Shown piece by piece: positions 27,038-35,819 of a stretch of 64,000 nt of DNA; position 1 is the first letter of the stretch; each line of letters starts with the position of its first letter. A program made the translations under genes and the position numbers. The notes beneath the pieces are model-generated. The model did no database searches, had not been told where the DNA came from, and saw nothing but the letters and a program-made list of their open reading frames with translations. Origin of the DNA: Bog-473 sp963750075 (lineage in GTDB: Bacteria; Actinomycetota; Acidimicrobiia; Acidimicrobiales; RAAP-2); the NCBI GenBank assembly GCA_963750075.1, contig CAVVPG010000005.1:255155-319154 (forward strand), read 5' to 3'.

Positions 27038-27709
27038 ATGGCACGACCGACCAAGCCCGCACCAGCGGCCAGGGCCCCGTTGAGCCGCGCACGCGTCCTG
27101 GCCGCCGGGGTCACCTTTGCCGACCAGCAGGGGATCGCGTCCCTCAGCATGCGCAAGCTCGGCGAAGCGCTCGGGGTCGAGGCCATGTCGCTGTACAACC
27201 ACGTGGCCAACAAGGACGAGCTGCTCGACGGCATGGTCGACGTGGTCTTCGGCGAGATCCTCGTCCCGTCCGTTGCGACCGACTGGAAGAGAGCGATGCG
27301 TGACCGGGCGCAGTCAGCGCGTCAGGCCCTCGGGCGCCACCCCTGGGCCATCGCGCTCATGTCGACGCGCACCTCGCCGGGGCCCGCGACCCTGAAGCAT
27401 CACGACGCCGTCATCGGCAGCCTCCGGTCCGCCGGCTTCTCGGTCGCGCTCGCCGCCCACGCGTTCTCACTCCTCGACAGCTACATCTACGGGTTCGCGC
27501 TGCAGGAAGCCACGCTGCCCTTCGGCGACTCCGAGGAGGAGACGGCGGAGGTGGCGCGCTCGATGCTGGCAGAGGTGCCCGCCGACGACTATCCCCACCT
27601 GACCGAGCTCACCCTCGAGCACATCCTGCGGCCGGGGTACGACTACGGCGACGAGTTCCTCTACGGGATCGACCTCATCCTCGACGGGCTCGAGCGGCAC
27701 CTCGCCTGA
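27038..27709 (+). CDS. TetR-family regulator (TetR-C tetracycline-repressor-like)
   Basis: This 223-residue protein has an N-terminal HTH (LSRARVLAAGVTFADQQGI, SLSMRKLGEALGVEAMSLYNHVANKDELLDGMVD). The MSLYNHV recognition helix is typical of the TetR_C_1/TetR_C subgroup. The C-terminal ligand domain has HPWAIALMSTRTSPGP and DSYIYGFALQE. ATG 27038 follows GAAGGAGG with 9 nt spacing. It is divergent from the DUF4389/oxidoreductase unit, and the shared intergenic region has two palindromes. It probably represses that unit and itself; the ligand is unknown. Confidence 0.93.
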   Translation: MARPTKPAPAARAPLSRARVLAAGVTFADQQGIASLSMRKLGEALGVEAMSLYNHVANKDELLDGMVDVVFGEILVPSVATDWKRAMRDRAQSARQALGRHPWAIALMSTRTSPGPATLKHHDAVIGSLRSAGFSVALAAHAFSLLDSYIYGFALQEATLPFGDSEEETAEVARSMLAEVPADDYPHLTELTLEHILRPGYDYGDEFLYGIDLILDGLERHLA

Positions 27710-27772
27710 CGAGGATCAATCGATCTCGAAATGGCGGCATGTCTCCCTCTCGTGGACAGCAACCCTCGATGT

Positions 27773-28867
27773 TCAGCCGCTTCTTGCTCCCCTCGCCGGA
27801 ACGGGCGACGTCTCGAGCGGGTCGAAGTCCGCATCGGGCTTGAATTCGACGTGGACAGCGACCTCTCCCCGCCGCACCTCCATCTGGGCGAGACGCTCGA
27901 AGACCGCTCTGTCCGCGACCGTGAGCGGTGGTTGGGTCACCGATCGCGGCCAGAGCCGGTATCGCTGCACCACATTGATCTCTGCCGCGAGGAGGAAGAG
28001 CTGGGCTCCCAGGTAGATCCAGGCCAACAAGACGATGACGATGCCGAAGAAGCCGTAGGTCTCGGTTGCATGTTGGAGTTCCCGGCCCACGTACCAGCTC
28101 CCCACGATCTGCAGCGTCTGCCAGAAGACGGTGGCCAACACCGCGCCGAGCACGACGTCCCGCCATGTGAATTTCACCGCGGTCATGACCATGTACGAGA
28201 CGAGAATGAGCCCAAAGTTGAAGGCGAGCGAACCGATGAGCAGGAGGACCCTCGAGACCTCCTCGTGTGCAGTCAGCGTGGCGAACCCAGTGAGCACCGT
28301 TGATCCGATCGTCGACAAGGCGAGCAGGACGAGGACCGCGAGCCCTCGGAGATAGCGCATGGGGAGGGACGGCCAGCGGACGTAGGGGATGTTCCACACC
28401 TTGTTCATCGCGCTCTGCGTCGCCAGCCCGAGGCCGATGGCTCCGTACAAGAGGAGCAGGCCGCCGATGACGACCGCGAAGGCGCTCCCGGTCAGGGTGT
28501 GGACCTGCGATTGCAACTGCGGACCGATGATCGGAAAGCTCCCGAGCGCGCTGTCGACGAGGTCCTTGCGCAGCTGGTCGTTGTTGTGCAGGACGTAGCC
28601 CAAGATGGTGGTGAACAGCATCAGGAGCGGGAAGACGGCAAAGAGGCCGTAGTACGCGATGAGCGCCGCCTTGCTTCCCGCCTGGTCGTTGCCGAACTTC
28701 TGCAGGACGGCGAACGGAAAGCCGAGCACACGGTGTCGCTGCTGGTACTTGTCTGCCCGGCGGACGAGTACCTCCATCCGGCCCGGCCGAATCCTTGCTC
28801 CCGCTTCGGGGCTCGGCTGGACGGCGGGGTCCTGCGAGTGAGTCGGCGGATGGTCCGGAGCAGTCAC
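27773..28867 (-). CDS. YihY/BrkB-family inner-membrane protein
   Basis: This 364-residue protein (from GTG 28867) has the BrkB signature FGNDQAGSKAALIAYYGLFAVFPLLMLF near residue 60, followed by about six transmembrane segments, and ends in a charged cytosolic tail. The motif WRDVVLGAVLATVFWQTLQ and the conserved ETYGFFGIVIVLLAWIYLGAQLFLLAAEIN are present. The start is uncertain: GTG 28867 or ATG 28777 (MEVLVRR), both without a clear ribosome site. The frame continues upstream through the MFS gene as shadow coding. Function is unknown; despite old annotation it is not ribonuclease BN. Confidence 0.9.
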   Translation of the reverse strand: MTAPDHPPTHSQDPAVQPSPEAGARIRPGRMEVLVRRADKYQQRHRVLGFPFAVLQKFGNDQAGSKAALIAYYGLFAVFPLLMLFTTILGYVLHNNDQLRKDLVDSALGSFPIIGPQLQSQVHTLTGSAFAVVIGGLLLLYGAIGLGLATQSAMNKVWNIPYVRWPSLPMRYLRGLAVLVLLALSTIGSTVLTGFATLTAHEEVSRVLLLIGSLAFNFGLILVSYMVMTAVKFTWRDVVLGAVLATVFWQTLQIVGSWYVGRELQHATETYGFFGIVIVLLAWIYLGAQLFLLAAEINVVQRYRLWPRSVTQPPLTVADRAVFERLAQMEVRRGEVAVHVEFKPDADFDPLETSPVPARGARSG

Positions 28868-28920
28868 GAACTCAAAGATAGGACTGCGATGAACGTCGGG
28901 TGCCCCCTTGGGGCAACTCG

Positions 28921-30474
28921 CTACGGCTCGACCGGTTCGAGCTCGAGCGCCCGGCTCTCCTCCGTGCGTCCCTCCGAAAGGCGGTCGTCGTTCGGGTCGA
29001 GGACGGCCTTTGCGGTCCGGACCCCGGTGAGCACCGTGGCCAGCGCGCCGAGGGTGAAGAGGGCCGCCACCCCGAAGATGACGTCCAGGGGGTGCACGAT
29101 GGCGCTCGCACCCGCACCCGTCGTGAGCTGCGCCTTGCCGGCCAGCGCGTTGAAGGCGGTGACCAGGACGGCCAGTCCGACGGCAGCACCGAGCTGCTGC
29201 GACACGTTCACCAGCCCCGACGCGGCACCGGCGATCCGGGGCTCGACGTCGTGCAGGGACGCGTTGGTCAAGGACACGAACGTCATGCCGGCGCCCGCTC
29301 CGACGAACACGAGGGACGGGACGATCTGGAGGTAGCTGGTGCCGACGCCGACGCGCGTCGCCAGGAGCAAACCGATGGTGGCGATGGACGCTCCCATCAC
29401 CATGACGACCTTCTCGGGAAGCCGGCGCAGGAGCACGCGACTGGTCAACTGGGAGAACAGGAAGACCGACACGGGCATGGGCACGAAGGCGGCCCCGGCC
29501 CGCAGGGGCGAGTAGCCCTGCACGTCCTGGAGGAACTGGGCCAGGAAGTAGAAGAGCCCGTAGAACCCGGCGTAGAGCAGCGCTCGTGCCGCGTTCGCCG
29601 AGCTCCGCGTGCGGTTCGTGAGGAGGCGAAGCGGGAGGATCGGCTCCTCGGCACGGTGCTCGACGTGGATGAACGTGGCCAACAGCACCACGCCACCCGT
29701 GAGGGCGGCGATGGGCAGTGGCGCGGACCAGCCCTGCGCGCCGGCCTCGACGAGACCCAGGACGATGCCCGTCACGCCGAGCGTGCAGGTGAGCGCGCCG
29801 GCCAGGTCGAAGTGGCCGTGGCGCTGCTCGGTCTCGGGCAGCGTCCGGCGTCCCACGAGCCAGACGGCGGCGCCGATCGGGACGTTGACGAACATGACCC
29901 ACCGCCAGGACACCAGCTGGGTCAGGACGCCCCCGGCCAACAGGCCCGTCGCGCCACCGGCGGCGGAAACCGTCGTGTAGAGGCCGATGGCGCGGACGCG
30001 CTCTTGGCCCTCGGCGAAGGCGGTGGTCAGGAGCGAGAGCGCCGAGGGAGCGGCCAGGGCTGCGCCCACGCCCTGGAGCGCCCGGGCGGCCAGGAGCGCC
30101 GACGCCGTCGGAGCGAGACCGCCGAGGAGGGAGCTGATCGTGAAGACGGCGATGCCGAAGAGGAAGACCCGGCGGCGGCCGAAGAGGTCACCAGCCCTGG
30201 CCCCGAGGAGGAGGAACCCACCGAAGGTGAGGATGTAGGCGTTGAGCACCCAGGACAGTGTGCTCGTCGAGAATCCGAGGTCCTCCTGGATGTGCGGGAG
30301 GGCGACGTTGACGATGGTGGTGTCGAGCACGACCATCAGCTGCGCCGTGAGGATGACGGACAGGAGCAGAGCGCGATGCAGGGGACGCGCACCTCCCTGA
30401 CCAGCGGTTTCGGGGACCGACTGCCCGAGGCCGCCGAAACTTGGGCGCGGACCGCTAAGCGTTGCGTTTGGCAT
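28921..30474 (-). CDS. MFS multidrug exporter, DHA2 (EmrB/QacA, 14-TM) family
   Basis: This 517-residue protein has motif D1 near residue 50 (VVLDTTIVNVALPHIQEDL), motif A (GARAGDLFGRRRVFLFG) and motif C (ATGLLAGGVLTQLVSWRWVMFVNVPIG). It has fourteen predicted hydrophobic segments. The family exports drugs in exchange for protons. A TetR gene is divergent with overlapping start regions, and a near-consensus promoter (TTGCTA-17-TATAAT) is embedded in the putative operator, the textbook arrangement for an inducible efflux pump. The C-terminus is charged and disordered. Confidence 0.94.
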   Translation of the reverse strand: MPNATLSGPRPSFGGLGQSVPETAGQGGARPLHRALLLSVILTAQLMVVLDTTIVNVALPHIQEDLGFSTSTLSWVLNAYILTFGGFLLLGARAGDLFGRRRVFLFGIAVFTISSLLGGLAPTASALLAARALQGVGAALAAPSALSLLTTAFAEGQERVRAIGLYTTVSAAGGATGLLAGGVLTQLVSWRWVMFVNVPIGAAVWLVGRRTLPETEQRHGHFDLAGALTCTLGVTGIVLGLVEAGAQGWSAPLPIAALTGGVVLLATFIHVEHRAEEPILPLRLLTNRTRSSANAARALLYAGFYGLFYFLAQFLQDVQGYSPLRAGAAFVPMPVSVFLFSQLTSRVLLRRLPEKVVMVMGASIATIGLLLATRVGVGTSYLQIVPSLVFVGAGAGMTFVSLTNASLHDVEPRIAGAASGLVNVSQQLGAAVGLAVLVTAFNALAGKAQLTTGAGASAIVHPLDVIFGVAALFTLGALATVLTGVRTAKAVLDPNDDRLSEGRTEESRALELEPVEP

Positions 30475-30519
30475 TGACTACGACCTTTCCGCCGCTATTC
30501 TTGGTGGAAGCGGATACTT

Positions 30520-30550
30520 CCTCCGTTTATTATACGGAGGGTACCTCCGT
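30520..30550. promoter_or_regulatory. TetR operator: three CCTCCGT half sites
   Basis: CCTCCGT (30520-30526), ACGGAGG (30534-30540) and CCTCCGT (30544-30550) form two inverted pairs, with spacers of 7 and 3 bp. They cover the -10 region and spacer of the minus-strand exporter promoter and lie 30 bp before the divergent tetR start. Binding would repress both genes. Operator function is inferred. Confidence 0.65.
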
Positions 30551-30557
30551 TTAGCAA
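30529..30557 (-). promoter_or_regulatory. Sigma70-type promoter of the MFS exporter
   Basis: On the minus strand TTGCTA (30557-30552) is followed after 17 bp by TATAAT (30534-30529), about 55 bp before the exporter start at 30474. The -10 is perfect and the -35 matches 4 of 6. The -10 lies between two operator half sites. Confidence 0.65.
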
Positions 30558-30580
30558 CCCTTTGAACCGAGTTTCCCGAA

Positions 30581-31207
30581 ATGACTACCAAGCAGGCCTC
30601 ATCAACCACCGTCGCATCGGTCGAAGCCGACGGCCCCGACGTTGAGCGCCCCCAGCGCGCCGACGCACGGCGCAACCGCGAGCGCTTGGTGGCGGCGGCT
30701 CGTGAGATCTTCACCGAGCAGGGCTCCGGTGCGTCCATGGAGGCGATCGCCAAGCAGGCCGGCGTCGGGGTCGGGACCCTGTACCGCCACTTCCCCAACC
30801 GGCTGGACATCGTCGAGGCGGTGTACGAGACGGACGTCCACGAGTTGGCGGACGCGGCACAGCGAGTGGTCGCCGAGCTCGAGCCCTGGGACGCCGTGGT
30901 GACCTTCTTCGACGCCTTCATGCGGTACGCGCAGACCAAGCAGGCGCTGCTCGCCGAGCTTCAGCTGGCCTTCGAGAAGAACCCCGACCTGAGATCACGC
31001 GCGCGGGAGCTGATCAACGCGTCCTTCGACCTCGTGATCGACCGGGCGAAGGACGCCGGTGTCGTGCGCGACGATGTCGACGGGTCCGATCTCACGCAGA
31101 TGGTGAGCCCGATCTGCACCAACGCGAGCGTCTCGCCTGAGCAGACCCGCCGGCTGATCGGCATCATCCTCGACGGATTGAAGGTGACCTCAGGTCGAAC
31201 GGTCTGA
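30581..31207 (+). CDS. TetR-family regulator of the MFS exporter
   Basis: This 208-residue protein has an acidic N-terminal leader, then the HTH: RRNRERLVAAAREIFTEQGSGASMEAIAKQAGVGVGTLYRHFPNR at about residues 29-73. The C-terminal domain has the TetR_C pattern of actinobacterial SBDs with YAQTKQALLAELQ. It is divergently transcribed from a DHA2 exporter. Three CCTCCGT half sites lie in the 106-bp gap. It probably represses the pump until an exported compound binds. No strong ribosome site precedes ATG 30581. Confidence 0.93.
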   Translation: MTTKQASSTTVASVEADGPDVERPQRADARRNRERLVAAAREIFTEQGSGASMEAIAKQAGVGVGTLYRHFPNRLDIVEAVYETDVHELADAAQRVVAELEPWDAVVTFFDAFMRYAQTKQALLAELQLAFEKNPDLRSRARELINASFDLVIDRAKDAGVVRDDVDGSDLTQMVSPICTNASVSPEQTRRLIGIILDGLKVTSGRTV

Positions 31208-31247
31208 GTTGTACCGTCCTGCCCCGGGGATACCGACAAGTGTCGCG

Positions 31248-31442
31248 TTAGTCACCGAATCCGCGAACTGCGCTCAGCCGAGCGGCGAGACGCTCGAGCC
31301 CCTCGGGCAGGTCCTCGGGGATGTCCCCGGCAGCCGCACTCTCATCTGCCACCGCATCGATGGCGCGCAGCAGCCCACTCATCGCGTCGGTGAGCTTGGC
31401 TGCTGCGGCTTTGATGTCGTCGTTTCCATTGCTCATGACCAT
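31248..31442 (-). CDS. Small acidic hypothetical protein
   Basis: This is a 64-residue (or 62 from ATG 31436) mostly helical, acidic protein: KAAAAKLTDAMSGLLRAID then DESAAAGDIPEDLPEG and LERLAARLSAVRGFGD. AGAGGAGA lies just upstream of the start, a good ribosome site. It starts 34 nt after the zwf stop on the same strand and is probably co-transcribed. No family is recognised. It has no signal peptide or membrane segment. Confidence 0.55.
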   Translation of the reverse strand: MVMSNGNDDIKAAAAKLTDAMSGLLRAIDAVADESAAAGDIPEDLPEGLERLAARLSAVRGFGD

Positions 31443-31476
31443 CGTCTCCTCTCACGGATTCCGGTTCTCAAGTGCC

Positions 31477-32886
31477 TCACTCGCCCAAGACCCAAGCGTG
31501 TGGACGCGCCAACGCCGCAGCTTCATGTGGGCCCCATGAACCCCGTGCATAGGGAATCGGCTCTGGCTTGTTCCGCACGATGCCATCGGCCACCGTCCAT
31601 ACGTGTTCGAGTCCGTCCGGTCGAGTGAAGAGCGAGCGGTCACCAGTCATCACATCATGGAGCAGCAGTGAATATGCCGGGAGCGGAGGAACGCGGCTCG
31701 CCGAACCCAAGGACAGCTTGGTTGTGCCTACACCGAGAGTCACCTCGGGTCCTGGTTGCTTGATGACGAGCCCCAGCTCGATCTCTCCATCGCCGGACAG
31801 CTCGAATCCCAGGATGCTTCCATCTCCTGGTTGACCCGGAAGCCCCGGGACGGCGTCCTTGAAGACCACGCTGACTCTCTGCCGGCTCTCGACGAGGCAC
31901 TTGCCGGTGCGCAGTAAGAAAGGCACTCCCCTCCAGCGTTCGTTGTCGATCCACATTCGGGCCGCAACGTACGTCTCGGTGCGCGAATCGTCCGGGACAT
32001 CGCCCGTGCCCCGGTACCCGTCGTACTGCCCCACCACGACTTCTGACGCACTCAATGGTCGAAAGCAGCCGATGACCGCCTCGCGTGCCTCGGCCAGGCA
32101 ATCCGGTTCGAGGCAGTGCGGTGGCTCCATTGCGAGCTCGCCGGCGATCTGGAACAGGTGGGTCACCAGCATGTCGAGGATGGCACCGGTCGCGTCGTAG
32201 AAGTCAGCTCGCATCGCGACGTCGAGAGTCTCTGGTACGTCGATCTGAACGCTCTCGATATGGGTGCTGTCCCAGGCACCGGCAAAGAGGCCGTTGGCGA
32301 ACCGCAGAACGTGAATGTTCTGCGTCGCCTCCTTTCCGAGAAAGTGATCGATCCGATAGATCTGCGGCTCTTCGAACGTCGCGTGAGCAATTCTGTCCAG
32401 TTGGCGAAACGACGCCAGTGAAGTCCCGAACGGCTTCTCGTACACGACCCGGGAGCCCAGAGCGAGACCGTGCGCGCGGATCGCCTCGGTCAAGGGCCCG
32501 AATGCAGAGGGTGGCACGGCCATGTAATGAATCAGTTGGGGACTACCGCCCAGCTCCTTCTTCGCTTGCGAGAGCACGTCGAGGAGGCGTCCGGGATCGT
32601 CCACTTGGAAACCGCCTCCGGCGGAGAGAAGGCGACGGCGCACCTCGTCCCAGGGACCCTCCGAGGGCTGTGGTCCGAACTCCTCCAGGGCCTTTCGCAC
32701 TTCTTCCCGGAACTCCTCATCGGTGACGTCGCCTCGTCCCTCGGCAATCATCCTCCAGTCCTCAGGAAGGAGGCCGGCAATGGCCAAACGGTAGAAGGCG
32801 GGCAGAACCAACCGACGAGCCAGGTCACCCCTGGCTCCGTACAGGACAAAGACCACCGATGCTGGAACGGTTCCGGTGCTCGCCAT
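31477..32886 (-). CDS. zwf: Glucose-6-phosphate 1-dehydrogenase
   Basis: This 469-residue enzyme has the NADP-binding GARGDLARRLVLPAFYRL at residues about 14-31, the substrate loop VVYEKPFG near 150 and the active-site RIDHFLGKEATQN with the catalytic His near 178. The C-terminal beta-sheet domain is complete. It oxidises glucose-6-phosphate to 6-phosphogluconolactone and makes NADPH for the pentose-phosphate pathway. ATG 32886 is used because homology starts at once, with GAGG nearby. The open frame extends upstream as an antisense shadow of the divergent TPP-enzyme gene. Pgl and 6-phosphogluconate dehydrogenase genes are not adjacent. Confidence 0.95.
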   Translation of the reverse strand: MASTGTVPASVVFVLYGARGDLARRLVLPAFYRLAIAGLLPEDWRMIAEGRGDVTDEEFREEVRKALEEFGPQPSEGPWDEVRRRLLSAGGGFQVDDPGRLLDVLSQAKKELGGSPQLIHYMAVPPSAFGPLTEAIRAHGLALGSRVVYEKPFGTSLASFRQLDRIAHATFEEPQIYRIDHFLGKEATQNIHVLRFANGLFAGAWDSTHIESVQIDVPETLDVAMRADFYDATGAILDMLVTHLFQIAGELAMEPPHCLEPDCLAEAREAVIGCFRPLSASEVVVGQYDGYRGTGDVPDDSRTETYVAARMWIDNERWRGVPFLLRTGKCLVESRQRVSVVFKDAVPGLPGQPGDGSILGFELSGDGEIELGLVIKQPGPEVTLGVGTTKLSLGSASRVPPLPAYSLLLHDVMTGDRSLFTRPDGLEHVWTVADGIVRNKPEPIPYARGSWGPHEAAALARPHAWVLGE

Positions 32887-33069
32887 GGCCTCGTTGCCTT
32901 TCGGGTTGGATACAGGGCCGGCGGTGCCCTCAGAGATAGTTTCGGTTCTAGTCGGGGCTGGTGCAGTGCGACGCGCTCCGCTGCCGGATCTCCGCATGTC
33001 GGGGGCGCCCGGGGGGTGGATCGTGACGTCACTCTTTGCGAACCTCCCCGGCTTCGGTACGCTCCGGCG

Positions 33070-34728
33070 GTGGCTGAAGGACGTCGGCGTGCCGCTGAAC
33101 TCCTGGTCCGGTGCCTCGAACACGAGGGTGTCACATGCGTGTTCGGCATCCCCGGGGAAGAGAACATCCACCTCACCGATGCGCTTTCCCGGTCCGCCAT
33201 TCGCTACGTCCTGGTCCGCCACGAGCAGGCCGCTTCGTTCATGGCCGAGATCCACGGCCGGCTCACCGGCAGAGCCGGAGTCTGCTCGGCCACCCTGGGG
33301 CCCGGTGCCATCAACCTGCTGCTCGGAACGGCGGACGCCTACACCAACAGCACGCCCCTGCTCGCCCTCTCGGCGCAGGTGGGACTGAACCGGATCTACA
33401 AGGAATCGCACCAGAGCGTCGATCTGGTGTCGATGTTCTCGCCGGTGACGAAGTGGGCGGACCTGATCCTCACACCCGGCTCCATCCCCGAAATGGTCCG
33501 CAAGGCGTTCAAGCTCGCCCAGACCGAGCGGCCGGGGTCGGTCTATCTCGGGGTGCCCGAGGACGTCGAGGCCGCCATCGTCCCCGATGCGCTCGTGCCG
33601 CTCGACGTCAATACTCCCCGCACCGACGAGCCGTCGCCCACGCAGATCGCGCGAGCGGCCGCCGTGCTCGACGCGAGCCAACGACCCATCATTTTGGCCG
33701 GACACGGAGCCGCCCGTTCGGGAGCGGGCGACGCACTGCGGCAGTTCTCCGAGTTGCTGGGTCTCCCGGTGGCGACCACCTTCCACGGCAAGGGCGTGTT
33801 CCCCGACGATCACCCCCACTCCCTCGGCGCCGTCGGTTTCATGAGCCACGACTACGTCAACTTCGGGTTTGACGATGCCGACGTGATCGTCAGCGTCGGA
33901 TACGAACTCCAGGAGTTCGATCCTGTCCGGATCAACCCGGGCGGGGACAAGCAGATCATCCACCTGAGCCGCGTGCCCGCTGAAGTTGACGCCCGTTACC
34001 TCGTCGAGGTGGGGATCCAGGCCGACATCGGACGTACGTTGCACGCCCTCGGTGCGGCGACCACCCGGCGCTTCGCCCAGGGAAGCAGAGGAGAGAAGAT
34101 CCGGCGGCTCCTCGCCGACGAGCTGGCCCAGGGGGCCGCCGACGACAGCTTTCCGCTCAAGCCGCAGCGAATCGTCGCGGATACCCGGGCGGCACTCGGC
34201 CGTTCCGACATCGTCCTCGCCGACACCGGCGCCGTGAAGATGTGGATGGCCCGCCTCTACCCCACCTTCGAGCCCAACACATGTCTGCTCTCCAATGGGC
34301 TCTCGACGATGGCCTTCGCCCTGCCGGGCTCGCTCGCCGCCTCTCTGGCGGCACCCGGGCGCAAGGTGCTGGCCGCGGTCGGAGACGGGGCCTTCCTCAT
34401 GAACTCACAAGAGATCGAGACCGCCCTCCGGGAGCGCATCCCCTTGACCATCTTGATCTGGGAGGACGACGCCTATGGGCTGATCGGCTGGAAGATGGAC
34501 CTCGAGCTCGGTCGTCACGTGGACGTCGAGTTCTCCAATCCCGACTTCGTGGCCTACGCCGAGAGCTTCGGGGCGCGAGGGTACCGGGTGGGCGCCGCGG
34601 GTGATCTCCTCCCCATGCTCGAAGAGGCCCTGGCCGCCGACACGGTGTCGGTGATCACCTGCCCGGTCGACTACACGGAGAACCTCCGTCTCACCGATGC
34701 GCTGGGCGAGCTCTCGGGACCGTTCTGA
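33070..34728 (+). CDS. Acetolactate-synthase-like TPP enzyme (large subunit type)
   Basis: This 552-residue protein has three TPP-fold domains. The Pyr domain has the activating Glu in LVRHEQAASFMAE near residue 52. The central domain has ILAGHGAARSGAGDALRQF. The PP domain carries VGDGAFLMNSQEIETALRERI near 437 and the WEDDAYGLIGWKMD loop. GTG 33070 is the start because homology begins at EGRRRAAELLVRCLEHEGVTCVFGIPGEE. No small regulatory subunit follows, so it may be a catabolic AlsS-like acetolactate synthase or a related decarboxylase/ligase. It makes acetolactate from two pyruvates if the AlsS assignment holds. It is divergent from zwf across a 183-bp region. Confidence 0.9.
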   Translation: MAEGRRRAAELLVRCLEHEGVTCVFGIPGEENIHLTDALSRSAIRYVLVRHEQAASFMAEIHGRLTGRAGVCSATLGPGAINLLLGTADAYTNSTPLLALSAQVGLNRIYKESHQSVDLVSMFSPVTKWADLILTPGSIPEMVRKAFKLAQTERPGSVYLGVPEDVEAAIVPDALVPLDVNTPRTDEPSPTQIARAAAVLDASQRPIILAGHGAARSGAGDALRQFSELLGLPVATTFHGKGVFPDDHPHSLGAVGFMSHDYVNFGFDDADVIVSVGYELQEFDPVRINPGGDKQIIHLSRVPAEVDARYLVEVGIQADIGRTLHALGAATTRRFAQGSRGEKIRRLLADELAQGAADDSFPLKPQRIVADTRAALGRSDIVLADTGAVKMWMARLYPTFEPNTCLLSNGLSTMAFALPGSLAASLAAPGRKVLAAVGDGAFLMNSQEIETALRERIPLTILIWEDDAYGLIGWKMDLELGRHVDVEFSNPDFVAYAESFGARGYRVGAAGDLLPMLEEALAADTVSVITCPVDYTENLRLTDALGELSGPF

Positions 34729-34732
34729 CGAA

Positions 34733-35710
34733 TCATCCGTCGCCACGCAGCTCTTCGGGAGTGACGATCACGTCGACGAGGGCCTCGGATCGGAGCACGG
34801 TCAACGCCAACGGCCGGCCGATGGCGTCCCCGAGCATCAACCGCTGCAGCGACTGGGCGCTCGTCACGGCCTCGCCATTGGCACTGACCAGGAGGTCGCC
34901 GGGTCGCAGTCCTGCCTTGGCCGCCGGTCCTCCCGACACGACCTGCTCGATCCGCATTCCCGACTTCTGGTTCAGTCGAAGGGCCATCGGCGGGGGGAAC
35001 GGGGCGGGGGTCCCCGCCACGCCCAGGTAGGCCCGGCGGACACGGCCCTCCGCCATGAGGGTGGCGACGATCTGGCGGGTGATCCCGTTGATGGGGATGG
35101 CCAGGCCGACCCCGACCCCCGCAACTGCGGTGTTGATGCCCACGACCTCGCCCGAGGCCACGACAAGTGCCCCGCCCGAGTTCCCCGGGTTCAGCGCGGC
35201 GTCGGTCTGAATGACGTCGTCGACGATGCGCGTCGTCTCGCCTGCTCGAGTCGGCAGTGAGCGGCCCAGGGCACTGACGACGCCGGCCGTGATCGTGCCG
35301 GCCAATCCGAGGGGGTTGCCGACCGCGACGACCAGTTGTCCCACTCTGAGCTGCGAGGCCTCACCCAACCGCGCCGGCGCCGGGGTGGCGCCGTCGGCCC
35401 GGACCACGGCCAGGTCGGACAAGGGGTCGCTGCCGACCACGCGGAACGGGACGGTGGTGCCGTCGGCGAAGGCAGCCTGACCGGCCTCCGCCGTTCCGAC
35501 CACGTGTGCATTGGTGAGCAGGAAGCCGTCGTTGGTGAACACGACCGCCGAGCCTGCGCCCGCAGCCAGCCTCCCGTCGCGGCGGCGCTGGGTCACCCCC
35601 AGTGCAGCGACCCGAGGAGTCAGTTGGTCGGCGACGGACACGACGACCTGGGAGTACGCGTCGAGTGCCGCGAGCTCCGGTTCGGGTGAACGGGCAAGGG
35701 TGTCAGTCAT
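34733..35710 (-). CDS. HtrA/DegP-like trypsin-fold serine protease with one PDZ domain
   Basis: This 325-residue protein has the catalytic triad His69 (LLTNAHVVG), Asp99 (GSDPLSDLAV) and Ser178 (LNPGNSGGAL). A PDZ domain follows from about residue 230 to the end (GMRIEQVVSGGPAAKAGLRPGDLL). Unlike most bacterial HtrA proteins there is no signal peptide or membrane helix: the N-terminus is acidic and helical. It is therefore probably cytosolic. It is last in a minus-strand run with a LUD protein, a thioredoxin-reductase-like flavoprotein, a VOC protein and two CoA-transferases. GAGGA precedes ATG 35710, and TATAAG about 35 bp upstream could be a -10. Confidence 0.92.
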   Translation of the reverse strand: MTDTLARSPEPELAALDAYSQVVVSVADQLTPRVAALGVTQRRRDGRLAAGAGSAVVFTNDGFLLTNAHVVGTAEAGQAAFADGTTVPFRVVGSDPLSDLAVVRADGATPAPARLGEASQLRVGQLVVAVGNPLGLAGTITAGVVSALGRSLPTRAGETTRIVDDVIQTDAALNPGNSGGALVVASGEVVGINTAVAGVGVGLAIPINGITRQIVATLMAEGRVRRAYLGVAGTPAPFPPPMALRLNQKSGMRIEQVVSGGPAAKAGLRPGDLLVSANGEAVTSAQSLQRLMLGDAIGRPLALTVLRSEALVDVIVTPEELRGDG

Positions 35711-35819
35711 CGAGTCCTCATTACAGAATTACTTCATTACTTATAGCGGGAACCTCGACCTCGACGACGCGGGTCGGCGACGACACCGGCCGTCCGACCG
35801 GCAGGGATCAAAGGGAGGA

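Noticed and set aside
28900..30477. 525-codon frame antisense to the MFS exporter
   Set aside because: Glu/Arg/Gly-rich low-complexity translation of the opposite strand, without ribosome site or family motif.
31477..34044. 855-codon frame suggesting a zwf fusion
   Set aside because: The upstream part is antisense to the TPP-enzyme gene; G6PD homology begins at ATG 32886.
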